Shown here: positions 27,383 through 36,790 of the stretch, piece by piece
How positions within the stretch are numbered: position 1 is the first letter of the stretch
Layout: each line of letters starts with the position of its first letter
Origin: Sneathiella sp. P13V-1
GTDB lineage: Bacteria > Pseudomonadota > Alphaproteobacteria > Sneathiellales > Sneathiellaceae
Direction of reading: 5' to 3'
Assembly (NCBI RefSeq): GCF_015143595.1
Contig: NZ_WYEU01000003.1
Span: forward strand, 372,001-436,000
Length of the DNA: 64,000 nt
The notes under the pieces: model-generated
What the model was told of the DNA's origin: nothing
What the model saw: the letters and a program-made list of their open reading frames with translations, nothing else
Databases searched by the model: none
Translations under genes and position numbers: made by a program

Positions 27383-30190
27383 ATGCCTAAGGCAACATGT
27401 TACTCGGAAGTAGATTCCGGTTTAACTGAATTGAATTTTGTCAAAAGGATATTGCAAATATCCCAGGATCCGGCGATCGCGTTATCTCCGGAGGGCAAGG
27501 TCATAGGCATTAATGCGCATTGGTCTTCTTATAATCTCAAGTTCAACCATGAGGCGATTGAGAACTTAACAGACCTTTTCACAAAAAAAACAGTTTCCGA
27601 AATCTTGAAAGCCGCCAGCGGCGCCAAGGAAACGGCTTCCCTTAATAACATTTCGCTTCTTTCAAGGTTGGTTAAAAATAGAAAGTTTGACGCTTCCCTG
27701 GTCAATTTCGGAGACTTTTTCACTTTAACCCTAACAGCAAAGGAAGCTGCAGAAATAAACGAAACCGGGCTTCATAGTCTTCAGGATCTCACGACCGCCC
27801 TGGAAGCCATCCCGGCACCGGTTTTCTTTAAAGATGCAAACTATATCTACAGGGCCGTAAATCAGGCTTTTCTAGATCATATTGGATACACACGAGAAGA
27901 AGTAATCGGTAAAGGGGTTTACGAAGTCTCCCCCAAAGAACAAGCAGATATATTTTACAAGGCAGATGTTGACCTTGTGAACAGTGGCAAACTGCAAACC
28001 TATGAAACAAATATTGTGGAAAAAAGTGGTTTCAAAGGCACTGCAATTTTCCACAAAAATATTGTCAGAAATAAAGAAGGTGAGCATCTGGGAATTATCG
28101 GCATTATTCTGGACATCACCAAAAGAAAAGAGGCCGAACGGGAAGCACAAGAAAACGCCTCAGTCCTGAACGCCATTATGAAAAACAGCTCAGCGCATAT
28201 TTTTGTAAAGGATCCTGAAGGCCGATACACCCACGCCAGTGAAACCTTTACCAAAGAGTATGGCTGGCCGCCAGGGTATATGTTGGGAAAAACCGATCAT
28301 CAACTTTTCCCAAAACCGATAGCTGACAGAATGGTTGAGTGGGATCAACAAGTTGTTGAACGCGGACAGATTCAGATAGAACGTGACGAACTTCCGATAA
28401 AAAACGGCACAAAATATTATCTAACCACAGTTTTTTCTTTAAAAGATAAGGATGGGAAACTGATTGGAACCTCGTTGATTGCGGGGGATATTACAGACCA
28501 AATCAAGGCTCAAAAAAGGCTGGAGCAAGCCTCAGAACGCCTGGAACATGAAGTAGAAAAACGAACGCGCGCCCTTTCCGTGGAAGTTGCAACGAGGAAG
28601 CAGGCAGAAGGTGAACTTCGCAAAATGCTTCAATCCAGCCCAATAGCCGTTGGTATATCTGAGATTGATAGTGGAAGGTTATCTTTTGCCAACGCAAGTT
28701 TGTGTAAATTGCTTGGTCGAACTGAAGAACAACTGATTACTGATTCCACATTGCAGTTCTGGCCGGACCTTTCCGTTAGAGCCCACCTTGTGGAGGAGCT
28801 TCGTAAAAATGGCAAAACTGTTCCCATAGAAACTCAAGTATATGGGAAAAACAATTCCCTTATCTGGGTTTTGCTGAGCTGGACCAGAGTCTTTATCAAT
28901 GGCGAGCCCAAAATTGTCTCCTGGCTTCACGAAATTGAGAAAATAAAACATGCGGAAGCTGTTCTGCAGCGGTCCAAAGATGATCTCGAAGAATTGGTTG
29001 CCGAACGCACCCAAGAGCTGGAAATAGAAATTGAAGAAAAACAAAAAGTAGAAGAAGCGCTGAGAGACAGGGAACAGCTTCTTGAATCGTATGCCAACGC
29101 TAGTTCCGACTGGTTCTGGGGAATGGATAAAGACCTGAAATACAGCACTGTGTCTGATCGGTTTCAAGAACGCACAGGTTTGGACCCATCGGAAATTATT
29201 GGCAAACACCGATGGGACTATCTAGACAAATCTGATGGTGCAGATGACCCTTGGACAAGTCATAAACGGACATTGGAGAACCAGGAGCCCTTTCGTGATT
29301 TTCCAATTGCACTTAAGCGAAAAGACGGCACAATTTTACATGCTTTGACAAGCGGCGTGCCTACTTTTGATGAGAAAGGCGAATTCACAGGCTACGTTGG
29401 GGTTGGTAAGGACGTAAGTGAAGAAGTAACGGCCAGAGAGCACGCTAAAAATGTTGAGCAACAACTGCAACAAGCCCAAAAAATGGAAGCGATAGGTCAG
29501 CTCACTGGCGGTATTGCCCATGATTTCAATAATATTCTCGCCATCATCATGGGAAACGCGGAACTGCTGCAAGAAATGGTTCCAGAGGACGACCCTTTAC
29601 AGAAATTCCTGGAATCCATCGATCGATCTGCAACCCGCGGCGCGCAACTTACCCAACGTTTGCTGGCCTATTCTCGCAAACAGGAATTACGCCCTGTGGA
29701 GTTAAGCCTGAATGAACTGATCGCAGGTATTGGTGATATGGTGGAACGGCTGATCGGTGAAACTATCAGGGTACGTTACCAATTCAATACATCCACATCA
29801 CACGTTCTGGCAGACTCAGGTCAACTTGAAAATGCATTCGTAAATTTATGTATTAACGCCCGCGATGCCATGCCGGACGGTGGCGACCTCGTGATTAAAA
29901 CAAATAATCTGGTGATTGATGCGAATAATCAGTCCACATATCCTGAACTTGAACCTGGTAATTACAGCTACCTGTGTGTCACAGATACTGGCTCCGGGAT
30001 GGATGAAGAGACCTTGGCTCATGTATTTGAGCCCTTTTTCACAACAAAGAAGGTTGGCAAGGGTACCGGCTTGGGTCTTAGTATGATTTACGGCTTTGCC
30101 AAGCAATCTGGCGGCGCTGCCAAACTGTTCAGCGAGCCCGGAAAAGGAACCCGCGCCCGCATCATCTTGCCTAGTCTGTCAGATGACTAG
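27383..30190 (+). CDS. soluble multi-PAS histidine kinase
   Basis: 935-aa kinase without membrane helices. A degenerate PAS-like N-terminus (about residues 15-125) is followed by PAS domains at about 135-250, 258-375, 410-525 and 565-685, with coiled-coil linkers near 376-410 and 525-565. The HisKA domain has H713 in GGIAHDFNNILA, and the HATPase domain carries the N-box CINARDAMPDGG and GKGTGLGLSMIYG. No receiver domain is present. It forms an operon with the preceding membrane kinase (gap five bases). Heterodimerisation or a shared remote response regulator is possible; the signal is unknown. Confidence 0.92.
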   Translation: MPKATCYSEVDSGLTELNFVKRILQISQDPAIALSPEGKVIGINAHWSSYNLKFNHEAIENLTDLFTKKTVSEILKAASGAKETASLNNISLLSRLVKNRKFDASLVNFGDFFTLTLTAKEAAEINETGLHSLQDLTTALEAIPAPVFFKDANYIYRAVNQAFLDHIGYTREEVIGKGVYEVSPKEQADIFYKADVDLVNSGKLQTYETNIVEKSGFKGTAIFHKNIVRNKEGEHLGIIGIILDITKRKEAEREAQENASVLNAIMKNSSAHIFVKDPEGRYTHASETFTKEYGWPPGYMLGKTDHQLFPKPIADRMVEWDQQVVERGQIQIERDELPIKNGTKYYLTTVFSLKDKDGKLIGTSLIAGDITDQIKAQKRLEQASERLEHEVEKRTRALSVEVATRKQAEGELRKMLQSSPIAVGISEIDSGRLSFANASLCKLLGRTEEQLITDSTLQFWPDLSVRAHLVEELRKNGKTVPIETQVYGKNNSLIWVLLSWTRVFINGEPKIVSWLHEIEKIKHAEAVLQRSKDDLEELVAERTQELEIEIEEKQKVEEALRDREQLLESYANASSDWFWGMDKDLKYSTVSDRFQERTGLDPSEIIGKHRWDYLDKSDGADDPWTSHKRTLENQEPFRDFPIALKRKDGTILHALTSGVPTFDEKGEFTGYVGVGKDVSEEVTAREHAKNVEQQLQQAQKMEAIGQLTGGIAHDFNNILAIIMGNAELLQEMVPEDDPLQKFLESIDRSATRGAQLTQRLLAYSRKQELRPVELSLNELIAGIGDMVERLIGETIRVRYQFNTSTSHVLADSGQLENAFVNLCINARDAMPDGGDLVIKTNNLVIDANNQSTYPELEPGNYSYLCVTDTGSGMDEETLAHVFEPFFTTKKVGKGTGLGLSMIYGFAKQSGGAAKLFSEPGKGTRARIILPSLSDD

Positions 30191-30195
30191 ACCTC

Positions 30196-31413
30196 TCAAT
30201 CGATAATCGCCTGATAGACTAACGCTCTCAATTCCTTACGAATTGGATAATAACTGGATGGCAAAAGCTGGGTCGCAAAAATCACGATAAGATCTTCAAC
30301 CGGATCAACCCAGAAGACGGTGCTTGCCATCCCGCCCCATCCAAAATCACCGGTTGACCCCATCATTTGGGCCTTCGTTGGCTCCAGCATCACCCAGCCG
30401 GCGAGGCCAAACCCAACACCCGCGAAAGACACCTCGGAAAACACGGGCTGTCCCATAGAGGCCAAATCACCGGGAAGCTGGTTCTGTATAATAAATTCAA
30501 CGGTACGGGGGCCTAATATCCGTCCCGCGTCACATTCGCCGCGCATCCGGATCATATCTGCATATTTCAGATAATCCGGAACGGTACTCAATAATCCACC
30601 GCCACCAGAGAAACAGGTTACTGTTCCCTGCTCATAAATGCTTTTTTCAGGATCATCTACAAGCGTCAGGAGGCCTTTGTCAGTCGGCGTATAACTCGCT
30701 GCCAATCGATCCGCATTGACATTTTCGATAGCGAATGAGGTATCCGACATTCCGAGAGGATCAATGATCATCTCTTGAAGATACAGGTCCAGAGGCTTAC
30801 CACTGATCACTTCAACCAATCGCCCAATCACGTCAGTTGAAACGCTGTAATTCCATCTTGCACCTGGTTGGAATTTTAAGGGGAGCGTTGCAAGATGATT
30901 GATTTTCTCTTCCAGGGTTCCCCCTCGCGGCCCGAAATTAATTTTTTGATCCGCGTATTCTGTCTCCAGAACTCCCAGATTAAAATCGTATGTCAAACCT
31001 GAACAATGGGTAAGAAGATGATGAATTGTCGGCTTCACCTCGCAAGGAACCGTATCATCAATAGATTGCGCGTTTTCGCGCAACACTCTCATATCTTTAA
31101 AAGCTGGAATGAAATCTTCTATTGGGTCATCCAGATGGAACAACCCTTTTTCATAAAGCGTCATTAAAGCGAAGGAAGAAATGGGCTTTGTCATGGAATA
31201 AAAGCGGGCAATGGTGTCCCCTTCCCACATTTTATTCCGCTCAACATCACGCAAACCAGTCCAATTGGAGTAGACCACCTCTCCGCGGCGGCTAACCAAA
31301 GCCTGTGCACCTGGAAGTTTTCCTGCCTCGACATACCGCTCCATCCAAGATGTGATATTTTCGAGGCGCTCCGTAGACATGCCCATAAGTTCTGGTCGTT
31401 GCGTGATTTTCAT
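30196..31413 (-). CDS. class C beta-lactamase-like serine hydrolase
   Basis: 405-aa serine hydrolase of the beta-lactamase/family VIII esterase superfamily. The SxxK nucleophile motif is S73-M-T-K76, and a YSV tyrosine motif occurs in RWNYSVSTDVIGRLV. No signal peptide is seen, so it probably acts in the cytoplasm as an esterase or amidase and not as an antibiotic beta-lactamase. A GGGGAAG site precedes the ATG. It converges with the multi-PAS kinase, five bases apart, and follows the FAH-family gene in the same direction with a 24-base gap, suggesting a two-gene operon that breaks down an ester or lactone-type compound. Confidence 0.88.
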   Translation of the reverse strand: MKITQRPELMGMSTERLENITSWMERYVEAGKLPGAQALVSRRGEVVYSNWTGLRDVERNKMWEGDTIARFYSMTKPISSFALMTLYEKGLFHLDDPIEDFIPAFKDMRVLRENAQSIDDTVPCEVKPTIHHLLTHCSGLTYDFNLGVLETEYADQKINFGPRGGTLEEKINHLATLPLKFQPGARWNYSVSTDVIGRLVEVISGKPLDLYLQEMIIDPLGMSDTSFAIENVNADRLAASYTPTDKGLLTLVDDPEKSIYEQGTVTCFSGGGGLLSTVPDYLKYADMIRMRGECDAGRILGPRTVEFIIQNQLPGDLASMGQPVFSEVSFAGVGFGLAGWVMLEPTKAQMMGSTGDFGWGGMASTVFWVDPVEDLIVIFATQLLPSSYYPIRKELRALVYQAIID

Positions 31414-31437
31414 TTCTTCCCCCGCTTTTTATTTTCT

Positions 31438-32289
31438 TTAAGGGCGCGCCTCGATTGTCATTTGCGACTGACGACCAAGCCCTTCAACTTCCATTTCAAT
31501 TTTCTGACCAACTTTCAAGTAAACCGGTTCTGGCTTTATGCCCATACCTACTCCTGGAGGTGTTCCAGTTGAGATCACATCGCCTGGCATCAGAGTCATA
31601 AACTGGCTGAGATATGACACTATTGTCGTCACATCAAAGATCATGGTCTGTGTCGTACCATTCTGATAACGTTTTCCATCAACATCAAGCCACATAGAAA
31701 GGTTCTGTGGATCCGCGATCTCGTCTTTTGTCACCATCCACGGTCCCATTGGCGCAAATGTGTCATGGCTCTTACCTTTGATCCATTGACCAGAACGCTC
31801 TGTCTGAAATGCGCGTTCTGACACGTCGTTGACCGCACAATATCCGGCCACATAATCCAAAGCCTCGTCCTTGGAGACATACTTGGCGCGCTTGCCAATC
31901 ACAACACCAAGTTCAACTTCCCAGTCGGTTTTCACAGAGCCACGTGGGATTTCGATATCATCGTTTGGCCCACAGATGGAAGTGGTTGCTTTTGCAAACA
32001 CGATAGGCTCTTCTGGGATCGGGTTGCCGGTCTCTTCAGCATGATCAGAATAATTCAGACCAATACAGATAAGTTTACCCACATTCCCAACACAGGCTCC
32101 AATACGAACACCTTCATCGACAAGTGGTAAGGATGTTGGGTCAATTGCTTTCAGTTCTTCAAGCGCCTCATCCCCCAGAATGCTGCTATCAATATCCGCA
32201 ACTTTTCCTTCAAGGCTTCTAATCCGCCCCTCTTGATCCAAAACGCCTGGTTTTTCTGCGCCGGCTTCGCCAAATCTGATCAATTTCAT
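31438..32289 (-). CDS. fumarylacetoacetate hydrolase (FAH) family protein
   Basis: 283-aa FAH-fold enzyme acting on a 2-oxo or diketo acid. The family core is clear: CIGLNYSDHAEETGNPIPEEPIVF, DWEVELGVVIGK with metal-ligand acids, GYCAVNDVSER and GDVISTGTPPGVGMG. Relatives include 2,4-diketo-3-deoxy-L-fuconate hydrolase and proteins often labelled ureidoglycolate lyase; the sequence does not decide between them. The start is the ATG at 32289, preceded by AGAGGAAA; a longer reading adds 13 unlikely residues. Probably co-transcribed with the serine hydrolase downstream and divergent from a TauE-like exporter. Confidence 0.9.
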   Translation of the reverse strand: MKLIRFGEAGAEKPGVLDQEGRIRSLEGKVADIDSSILGDEALEELKAIDPTSLPLVDEGVRIGACVGNVGKLICIGLNYSDHAEETGNPIPEEPIVFAKATTSICGPNDDIEIPRGSVKTDWEVELGVVIGKRAKYVSKDEALDYVAGYCAVNDVSERAFQTERSGQWIKGKSHDTFAPMGPWMVTKDEIADPQNLSMWLDVDGKRYQNGTTQTMIFDVTTIVSYLSQFMTLMPGDVISTGTPPGVGMGIKPEPVYLKVGQKIEMEVEGLGRQSQMTIEARP

Positions 32290-32463
32290 GACTTTTCCTC
32301 TTAGATACTGTTTTCCCTGTTGTAGCACAGCCTATACCATCACCGATAGATGAGCTTATCCCACCTGATGAAAAGATTGACCTTTGAATTAACTTTCCCG
32401 ACTGGTGGAATTATCGCACAATAGGTCAAAATAGATGTCTCACAGAAACAAGCTCCTTCCAAA

Positions 32464-33225
32464 ATGCTCGCTGATCTTATCAATGCAATAAATCCGTTTC
32501 ATCTTGCCGTAATCTGTGCAGCTTTTTTTTGCGGCGGCTTAGTTAAGGGGACATCTTCTTTCGGGCTTCCTACTGTTTCCGTTCCAATACTTATCACTGT
32601 ACTCCCACTTCCCACAGCTCTCGCCGTGCTCGCTGTTCCCTTGGTGCTGAGCAATGTCTTCCAGATGATTGTTTCGGGCGGAATTAAGGCCGCTATTAAA
32701 CGACATTGGCCACTTTATCTTGCCATCCTTCTCACACTGCCGATCGGGGTATATTTCCTCGCCATCGCAGATATATCGCTCCTCACGATTATTCTGGGCG
32801 TAGCGTTGGTGATTGTGACCTCTCTTGAGCTATTCGGCATTCCACTAACCTTCCTGAAAAAACATGAAAATATCTACGGCCCTATCATAGGTGTGGTCTC
32901 TGGCATCATAGGGGGGATGACATCTCTTTTTGCCATATTACCGATTTTTTTCATGGTGGCATTAGGGTTGGAAAAAGAGAAATTTGTCTCAGCCGTCAGC
33001 GTCATGCTGTGCTCTGGCAGTGTACTTCTCGCCATTTGCCTTCAGCGTACCGATAACCTCGGGTCATTAGAATTACTATATGGCGTCATTGGCATGATCC
33101 CCATCATTATCGGGATATGGCTTGGCACGAAACTCCGCGACCGAGTTGATCAGGTGAAATTTCGCAAGTTCGTATTGGGGCTTATTTTTGTGATTGGCCT
33201 GTCGATGATCTACCGAGCTGTTTAG
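32464..33225 (+). CDS. TauE/SafE-family membrane protein
   Basis: 253-aa inner-membrane protein of the TauE/SafE (sulfite/organic anion exporter) family, with about eight hydrophobic helices in two similar halves. The N-terminal FFCGGLVKGTSSFGLPTVSVPIL and the midpoint IIGVVSGIIGGMTSLFAILPIFFM are family-typical repeats. It probably exports a small anionic acid. It is divergent from the FAH gene over 174 bases, which suggests shared control with that catabolic pair. It converges with the transporter-kinase gene, two bases apart. Confidence 0.88.
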   Translation: MLADLINAINPFHLAVICAAFFCGGLVKGTSSFGLPTVSVPILITVLPLPTALAVLAVPLVLSNVFQMIVSGGIKAAIKRHWPLYLAILLTLPIGVYFLAIADISLLTIILGVALVIVTSLELFGIPLTFLKKHENIYGPIIGVVSGIIGGMTSLFAILPIFFMVALGLEKEKFVSAVSVMLCSGSVLLAICLQRTDNLGSLELLYGVIGMIPIIIGIWLGTKLRDRVDQVKFRKFVLGLIFVIGLSMIYRAV

Positions 33226-33227
33226 AA

Positions 33228-35984
33228 TTATTCACCTGCAATTGCAGTAGTATTCTGTTCTGGGATAGGAACAGTAAACATAAAGCGCGCACCGCCTTTT
33301 GACATGTTTTCGACCCAGATTTCACCACCTAAATAGGTGACAATCTGACGACAGATAGCAAGCCCAAGCCCTGACCCTTGTGGCTTCGCCCCACTAATAC
33401 CAACACTTTGATGAAAGCGTTCAAAAATTTTCTCTTTAAGCGGAGCAGGAACTCCCAGACCGTTATCTTCCACGGAAACAAGCACGCTACCTTGATCACT
33501 TCTAACCTTCAGCCAGATTTTTCCTCCAGATGGATCACAGAATTTAACCGCATTGGAAATCAAGTTGATTACGACTTGAATTAATTGATCTCTATCCGCG
33601 TGAACAGTTGGCAGAAAATCCGGTATATCAAGGAACAACTCAATCTTATGCTCTGTCACCAGGCCCTGCAGCGCTTTCACACCATCTTTAATGGCATCCG
33701 CCACATCGACTTCTTCCAGTGACCAATCCATTCGCCCTGCTTCCATTTTGGCCAAGTCCAGCAATTGATCAATAAGTCGGGTAAGGCGGTCACTTTCCGT
33801 GATTATCACACCCAAGAATTGATCCCGCTCTTCGCTACTGACCCCAGGGTTATCCTGTAGAATCTCACCAAACGCCTTCAAACTTGTTAGAGGAGTACGC
33901 AGTTCATGGCTCACCATGGATAAGAAATCATCTTTCAGGCTGTCCAGTTCCTGAAGGCGGGTGTTTGCCATTTGAAGTTGATCTGTAGCAGCTTGAAGTG
34001 CCGCAGATTTCTGCTCAAGTTCATGGCTATATTCGATGACCTGACTGGTCTCATCCAAAATACGATACACCTCGTCAAGACTAACGATTTCACCCTTAAC
34101 GATGGATCCAATCAGAACGCGTGCCGTCGCAGAACCAATCGAGCCGGCAAGCAACCGTTCCGCATATTCCAATAGCGCTGAATCCACACTCTGCCCTTTT
34201 CGAAGTACGAGATCATTTTCAGATGCGTATTTTTCAAAAGCCTCTTCAACACGCCGCACACCAACAAACCGGCCAACAAGCGCCTGTAGCTCTCCAACTG
34301 TTGCGGTGCCGCGCCAATAACTGCTGTCACTTCCCCGTTCGGTCAGACGGAAGACATCAACAAACAATTTGGCTTGAATGCGTTCAATGGCTGCCTGTTG
34401 AGTGAGCAACGACACCACCCAGTAGCTACCGATATTGGCGACCATGCTCCAGAACAAAGCATGGGTTAAGCGATCAAATCCTTCCATCCCAAATAGAGAG
34501 TAAGGCTTGAGCCACTCTATTCCAAAAGGACCGTGACTGATAAAGCTAAAGGGTAGCCAACCGGATTGCGCAAGCGATGGTAGGAACAAAGTATACATCC
34601 ACACCGCAAACCCCATCAAAAGCCCTACCAAAGCCCCTTTAAAAGTCGCATTCTGCCAGAAAATACCGCCGATAATAGCTGGCGCGAACTGAGCAGCACC
34701 GGCAAATGATACTAGACCAATGGTTACAAGCGAGTAGCTTTCACTTGCGAAACGGTAGTATCCATATCCCAAGATCAAAATAAGGAAAATACTGGTTCGG
34801 CGGATCGCCAGCAGAAGACCGGTGAGGTCTTCTTGCTGCCTTACCTGAAACCAGCGGGATCTAAGAACAAGTGGCATGATCAAATCATTGCAGACCATTG
34901 TCGCCAGAGCGATCGCAGCCACAATCACCATGGAAGTTGCCGCGGATAACCCTCCGATAAAGGCAATCAATGATATCATCCCATGGTCATAGTAAAGCGG
35001 TAGTGTCAGTACAAACATGTCAGCGTCGACCGGTGTGCTGGCAAAAGCCAAACGTCCTCCAAGTGCAATTGGAAGGACGAAGATATTAATGATCAGCAGA
35101 TAGGCCGGGAACAACCATGCGGCCTTACGAAGATACTCTTCTTCCGCGTTCTCGACTGCGGTAATGTAGAACTGCCGCGGCAAACAGACAATCGCCGCCA
35201 TTGAGAGCAACGTCATGGTCACCCACAAACTATACCCCTCACCATCACTGATGGTGAAAAGCGATTGAAGTGCCGGATCGACAAAGGCACGTTCAAAAAT
35301 ATCCCCAAATCCATCAAAAATACCATAGGTAACAAAGATACCAACGGTTAAGAACGCCACCAGCTTCACAAGACTTTCAAAGGCAATGGCTGCGACAAGG
35401 CCTTCATGATGCTCACTTGCATCGATATGCCGGGTTCCAAAAAGGATCGAAAACAACGCAAGGGCAATCGCGACAATCAATGTGGTATCCATAAAGAAAA
35501 TAGGGTCCGCAGGAATTTCAGGCACCCTGCCCCCGCCAGATGACGTCACCAAAATACGGAAACTTGTCGCAATGGACTTAAGCTGAAGTGAAATATACGG
35601 CATCGTACCAATCACCGCGATGATGGTGACCAAACCGCCAATAGACGCTCGTTTGCCATAACGGGAAGAGACGAAGTCTGCGATTGAAGTGATGCGATGC
35701 TGTTTGCAGATCCGAATAATTTTAATCCAGATGAAAGGCCAGAAGACAAAAACGAGGGTTGGCCCTAAATAAATCGGCAGGAAATCAAGGCCGGTGGTCG
35801 CGGCCCGCCCCACACTTCCATAAAACGTCCAGGACGTACAAAAAACAGCAATGGATAAGGTATAAACATAAGGATTACGGGACATGAGACGCCTGATGCC
35901 CGCGCGATTATCCACATAATGGGCAATGGCAAACAAGAGGCCCAAATAAAGAAAAGAGACGGTGAGAACAACACTACTTGGCAT
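33228..35984 (-). CDS. CbrA-like sodium:solute symporter-histidine kinase fusion
   Basis: 918-aa membrane sensor. Residues 1-520 form a sodium:solute symporter (SSS) module with about 13 helices (SRNPYVYTLSIAVFCTSWTFYGSVG at the N-terminus is typical). Residues 555-645 resemble the STAC linker domain of such sensors. A coiled coil (about 645-685), HisKA with H693 in MVSHELRTPL and an HATPase domain (about 790-910, NLISNAVKF, DNGLGV, GSGLGLAI) follow. Unlike Pseudomonas CbrA, I see no PAS domain. It is the third gene of an operon with a receiver-only protein and a two-helix protein (gaps of three to five bases), and should couple substrate transport or occupancy to phosphorylation. Confidence 0.93.
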   Translation of the reverse strand: MPSSVVLTVSFLYLGLLFAIAHYVDNRAGIRRLMSRNPYVYTLSIAVFCTSWTFYGSVGRAATTGLDFLPIYLGPTLVFVFWPFIWIKIIRICKQHRITSIADFVSSRYGKRASIGGLVTIIAVIGTMPYISLQLKSIATSFRILVTSSGGGRVPEIPADPIFFMDTTLIVAIALALFSILFGTRHIDASEHHEGLVAAIAFESLVKLVAFLTVGIFVTYGIFDGFGDIFERAFVDPALQSLFTISDGEGYSLWVTMTLLSMAAIVCLPRQFYITAVENAEEEYLRKAAWLFPAYLLIINIFVLPIALGGRLAFASTPVDADMFVLTLPLYYDHGMISLIAFIGGLSAATSMVIVAAIALATMVCNDLIMPLVLRSRWFQVRQQEDLTGLLLAIRRTSIFLILILGYGYYRFASESYSLVTIGLVSFAGAAQFAPAIIGGIFWQNATFKGALVGLLMGFAVWMYTLFLPSLAQSGWLPFSFISHGPFGIEWLKPYSLFGMEGFDRLTHALFWSMVANIGSYWVVSLLTQQAAIERIQAKLFVDVFRLTERGSDSSYWRGTATVGELQALVGRFVGVRRVEEAFEKYASENDLVLRKGQSVDSALLEYAERLLAGSIGSATARVLIGSIVKGEIVSLDEVYRILDETSQVIEYSHELEQKSAALQAATDQLQMANTRLQELDSLKDDFLSMVSHELRTPLTSLKAFGEILQDNPGVSSEERDQFLGVIITESDRLTRLIDQLLDLAKMEAGRMDWSLEEVDVADAIKDGVKALQGLVTEHKIELFLDIPDFLPTVHADRDQLIQVVINLISNAVKFCDPSGGKIWLKVRSDQGSVLVSVEDNGLGVPAPLKEKIFERFHQSVGISGAKPQGSGLGLAICRQIVTYLGGEIWVENMSKGGARFMFTVPIPEQNTTAIAGE

Positions 35985-35987
35985 TGC

Positions 35988-36212
35988 CTAATCCGTCTTA
36001 TCCAATGGTGGAATTTTCATCCCGCGCCTTGCGCCAACCGCGATGAACAGGATCATCAAAGCCCAAAAGCCATACAAATATATGAAGGCGAGAGGGAAAT
36101 CGAAAACCAGTTCCGGTTTATCGAAAACATACAGAAGCGGCGGTGATACCCCAATCAGGAACAGGCAGAATACCAGAATTGTCCATTCTTTCTTTCGACC
36201 TGTCCGTTGCAT
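35988..36212 (-). CDS. small two-helix membrane protein upstream of CbrA-like kinase
   Basis: 74-aa protein with two hydrophobic helices (about residues 10-29 and 38-60) separated by a short acidic loop and ending in a polar tail (PPLDKTD). I do not recognise a named family. Its place, three bases before the symporter-kinase gene, parallels small ORFs such as cbrX found before cbrA in Pseudomonas and the small subunits paired with some SSS symporters. A role in membrane assembly or gating of the sensor is inferred from position only. Confidence 0.8.
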   Translation of the reverse strand: MQRTGRKKEWTILVFCLFLIGVSPPLLYVFDKPELVFDFPLAFIYLYGFWALMILFIAVGARRGMKIPPLDKTD

Positions 36213-36217
36213 CGCAG

Positions 36218-36601
36218 TTACCCTACTTGACCTTCCATCCCGACCAGACGCTTCACGGCCTCTCCAAGATTTCTCGTGGAGAACGGTTTTGTCATGAACT
36301 CATCTGCCCCCAAAGCAATAGCTTTCTCTCTATCCGCATCCCGACTTTTCGCCGAAAGCATGATAATCTTTAAATTCTGACAAGCCGGGTTTCGCCGGAT
36401 TTGTTCACATACCGAAAATCCATCCTGTTTCGGCAACATGATATCCAGCAGAACAATATCTGGAACATAATCCTCGATAGCTCTCAGTGCCTGCTCTCCG
36501 TCAGAGGCAACCCGGACCGCAAAGCCCAACTGCCTCATAATAAACTGAAGCGACAGCACGATGTTTGGCTCATCTTCTACAACAAGTGCAGTATATGACA
36601 T
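36218..36601 (-). CDS. single-domain response regulator
   Basis: 127-aa CheY-like receiver with no output domain. The acidic pocket is E9-D10, the phospho-acceptor D53 (LLDIMLP), the switch residue S83 (a serine in place of the commoner threonine, MLSAKS) and the invariant lysine K105 (MTKPF). The start is the ATG at 36601 with GGGAGGG ten bases upstream; a longer reading adds 30 basic residues and is unlikely. It heads the operon with the two-helix protein and the CbrA-like kinase, so it is the natural phospho-acceptor of that kinase. With no DNA-binding domain, the output must be protein-protein contact or phosphorelay. Confidence 0.92.
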   Translation of the reverse strand: MSYTALVVEDEPNIVLSLQFIMRQLGFAVRVASDGEQALRAIEDYVPDIVLLDIMLPKQDGFSVCEQIRRNPACQNLKIIMLSAKSRDADREKAIALGADEFMTKPFSTRNLGEAVKRLVGMEGQVG

Positions 36602-36742
36602 TCGGCCGCGACCCTCCCACCTGGCACGACGATGACGGCTTGCCTCCCCAATTTGTTTTCTCTTTGGAAAATAAGGCAAAACAGCCAACACACAACATCA
36701 GTCAAGTCTAACGCACTTTAGACCCTCTTGTCATGTAACAAA

Positions 36743-36765
36743 ACGGGGCGGTTAGACCGCCCCGT
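36743..36765 (-). terminator. intrinsic terminator after acsA
   Basis: A perfect 10-base stem, ACGGGGCGGT and ACCGCCCCGT around a TAG loop, with flanking TGTAAC/GTTACA able to extend it past an internal bulge. On the minus strand it follows the acsA stop and is succeeded by TTTGTTAC, a modest T tract. Confidence 0.7.
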
Positions 36766-36790
36766 ATGTTACACGTTAATCGACTTACAT

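Noticed and set aside
30196-31413. Antibiotic-resistance beta-lactamase
   Set aside because: No signal peptide and a catabolic neighbourhood; better read as a cytoplasmic serine esterase of the same fold.
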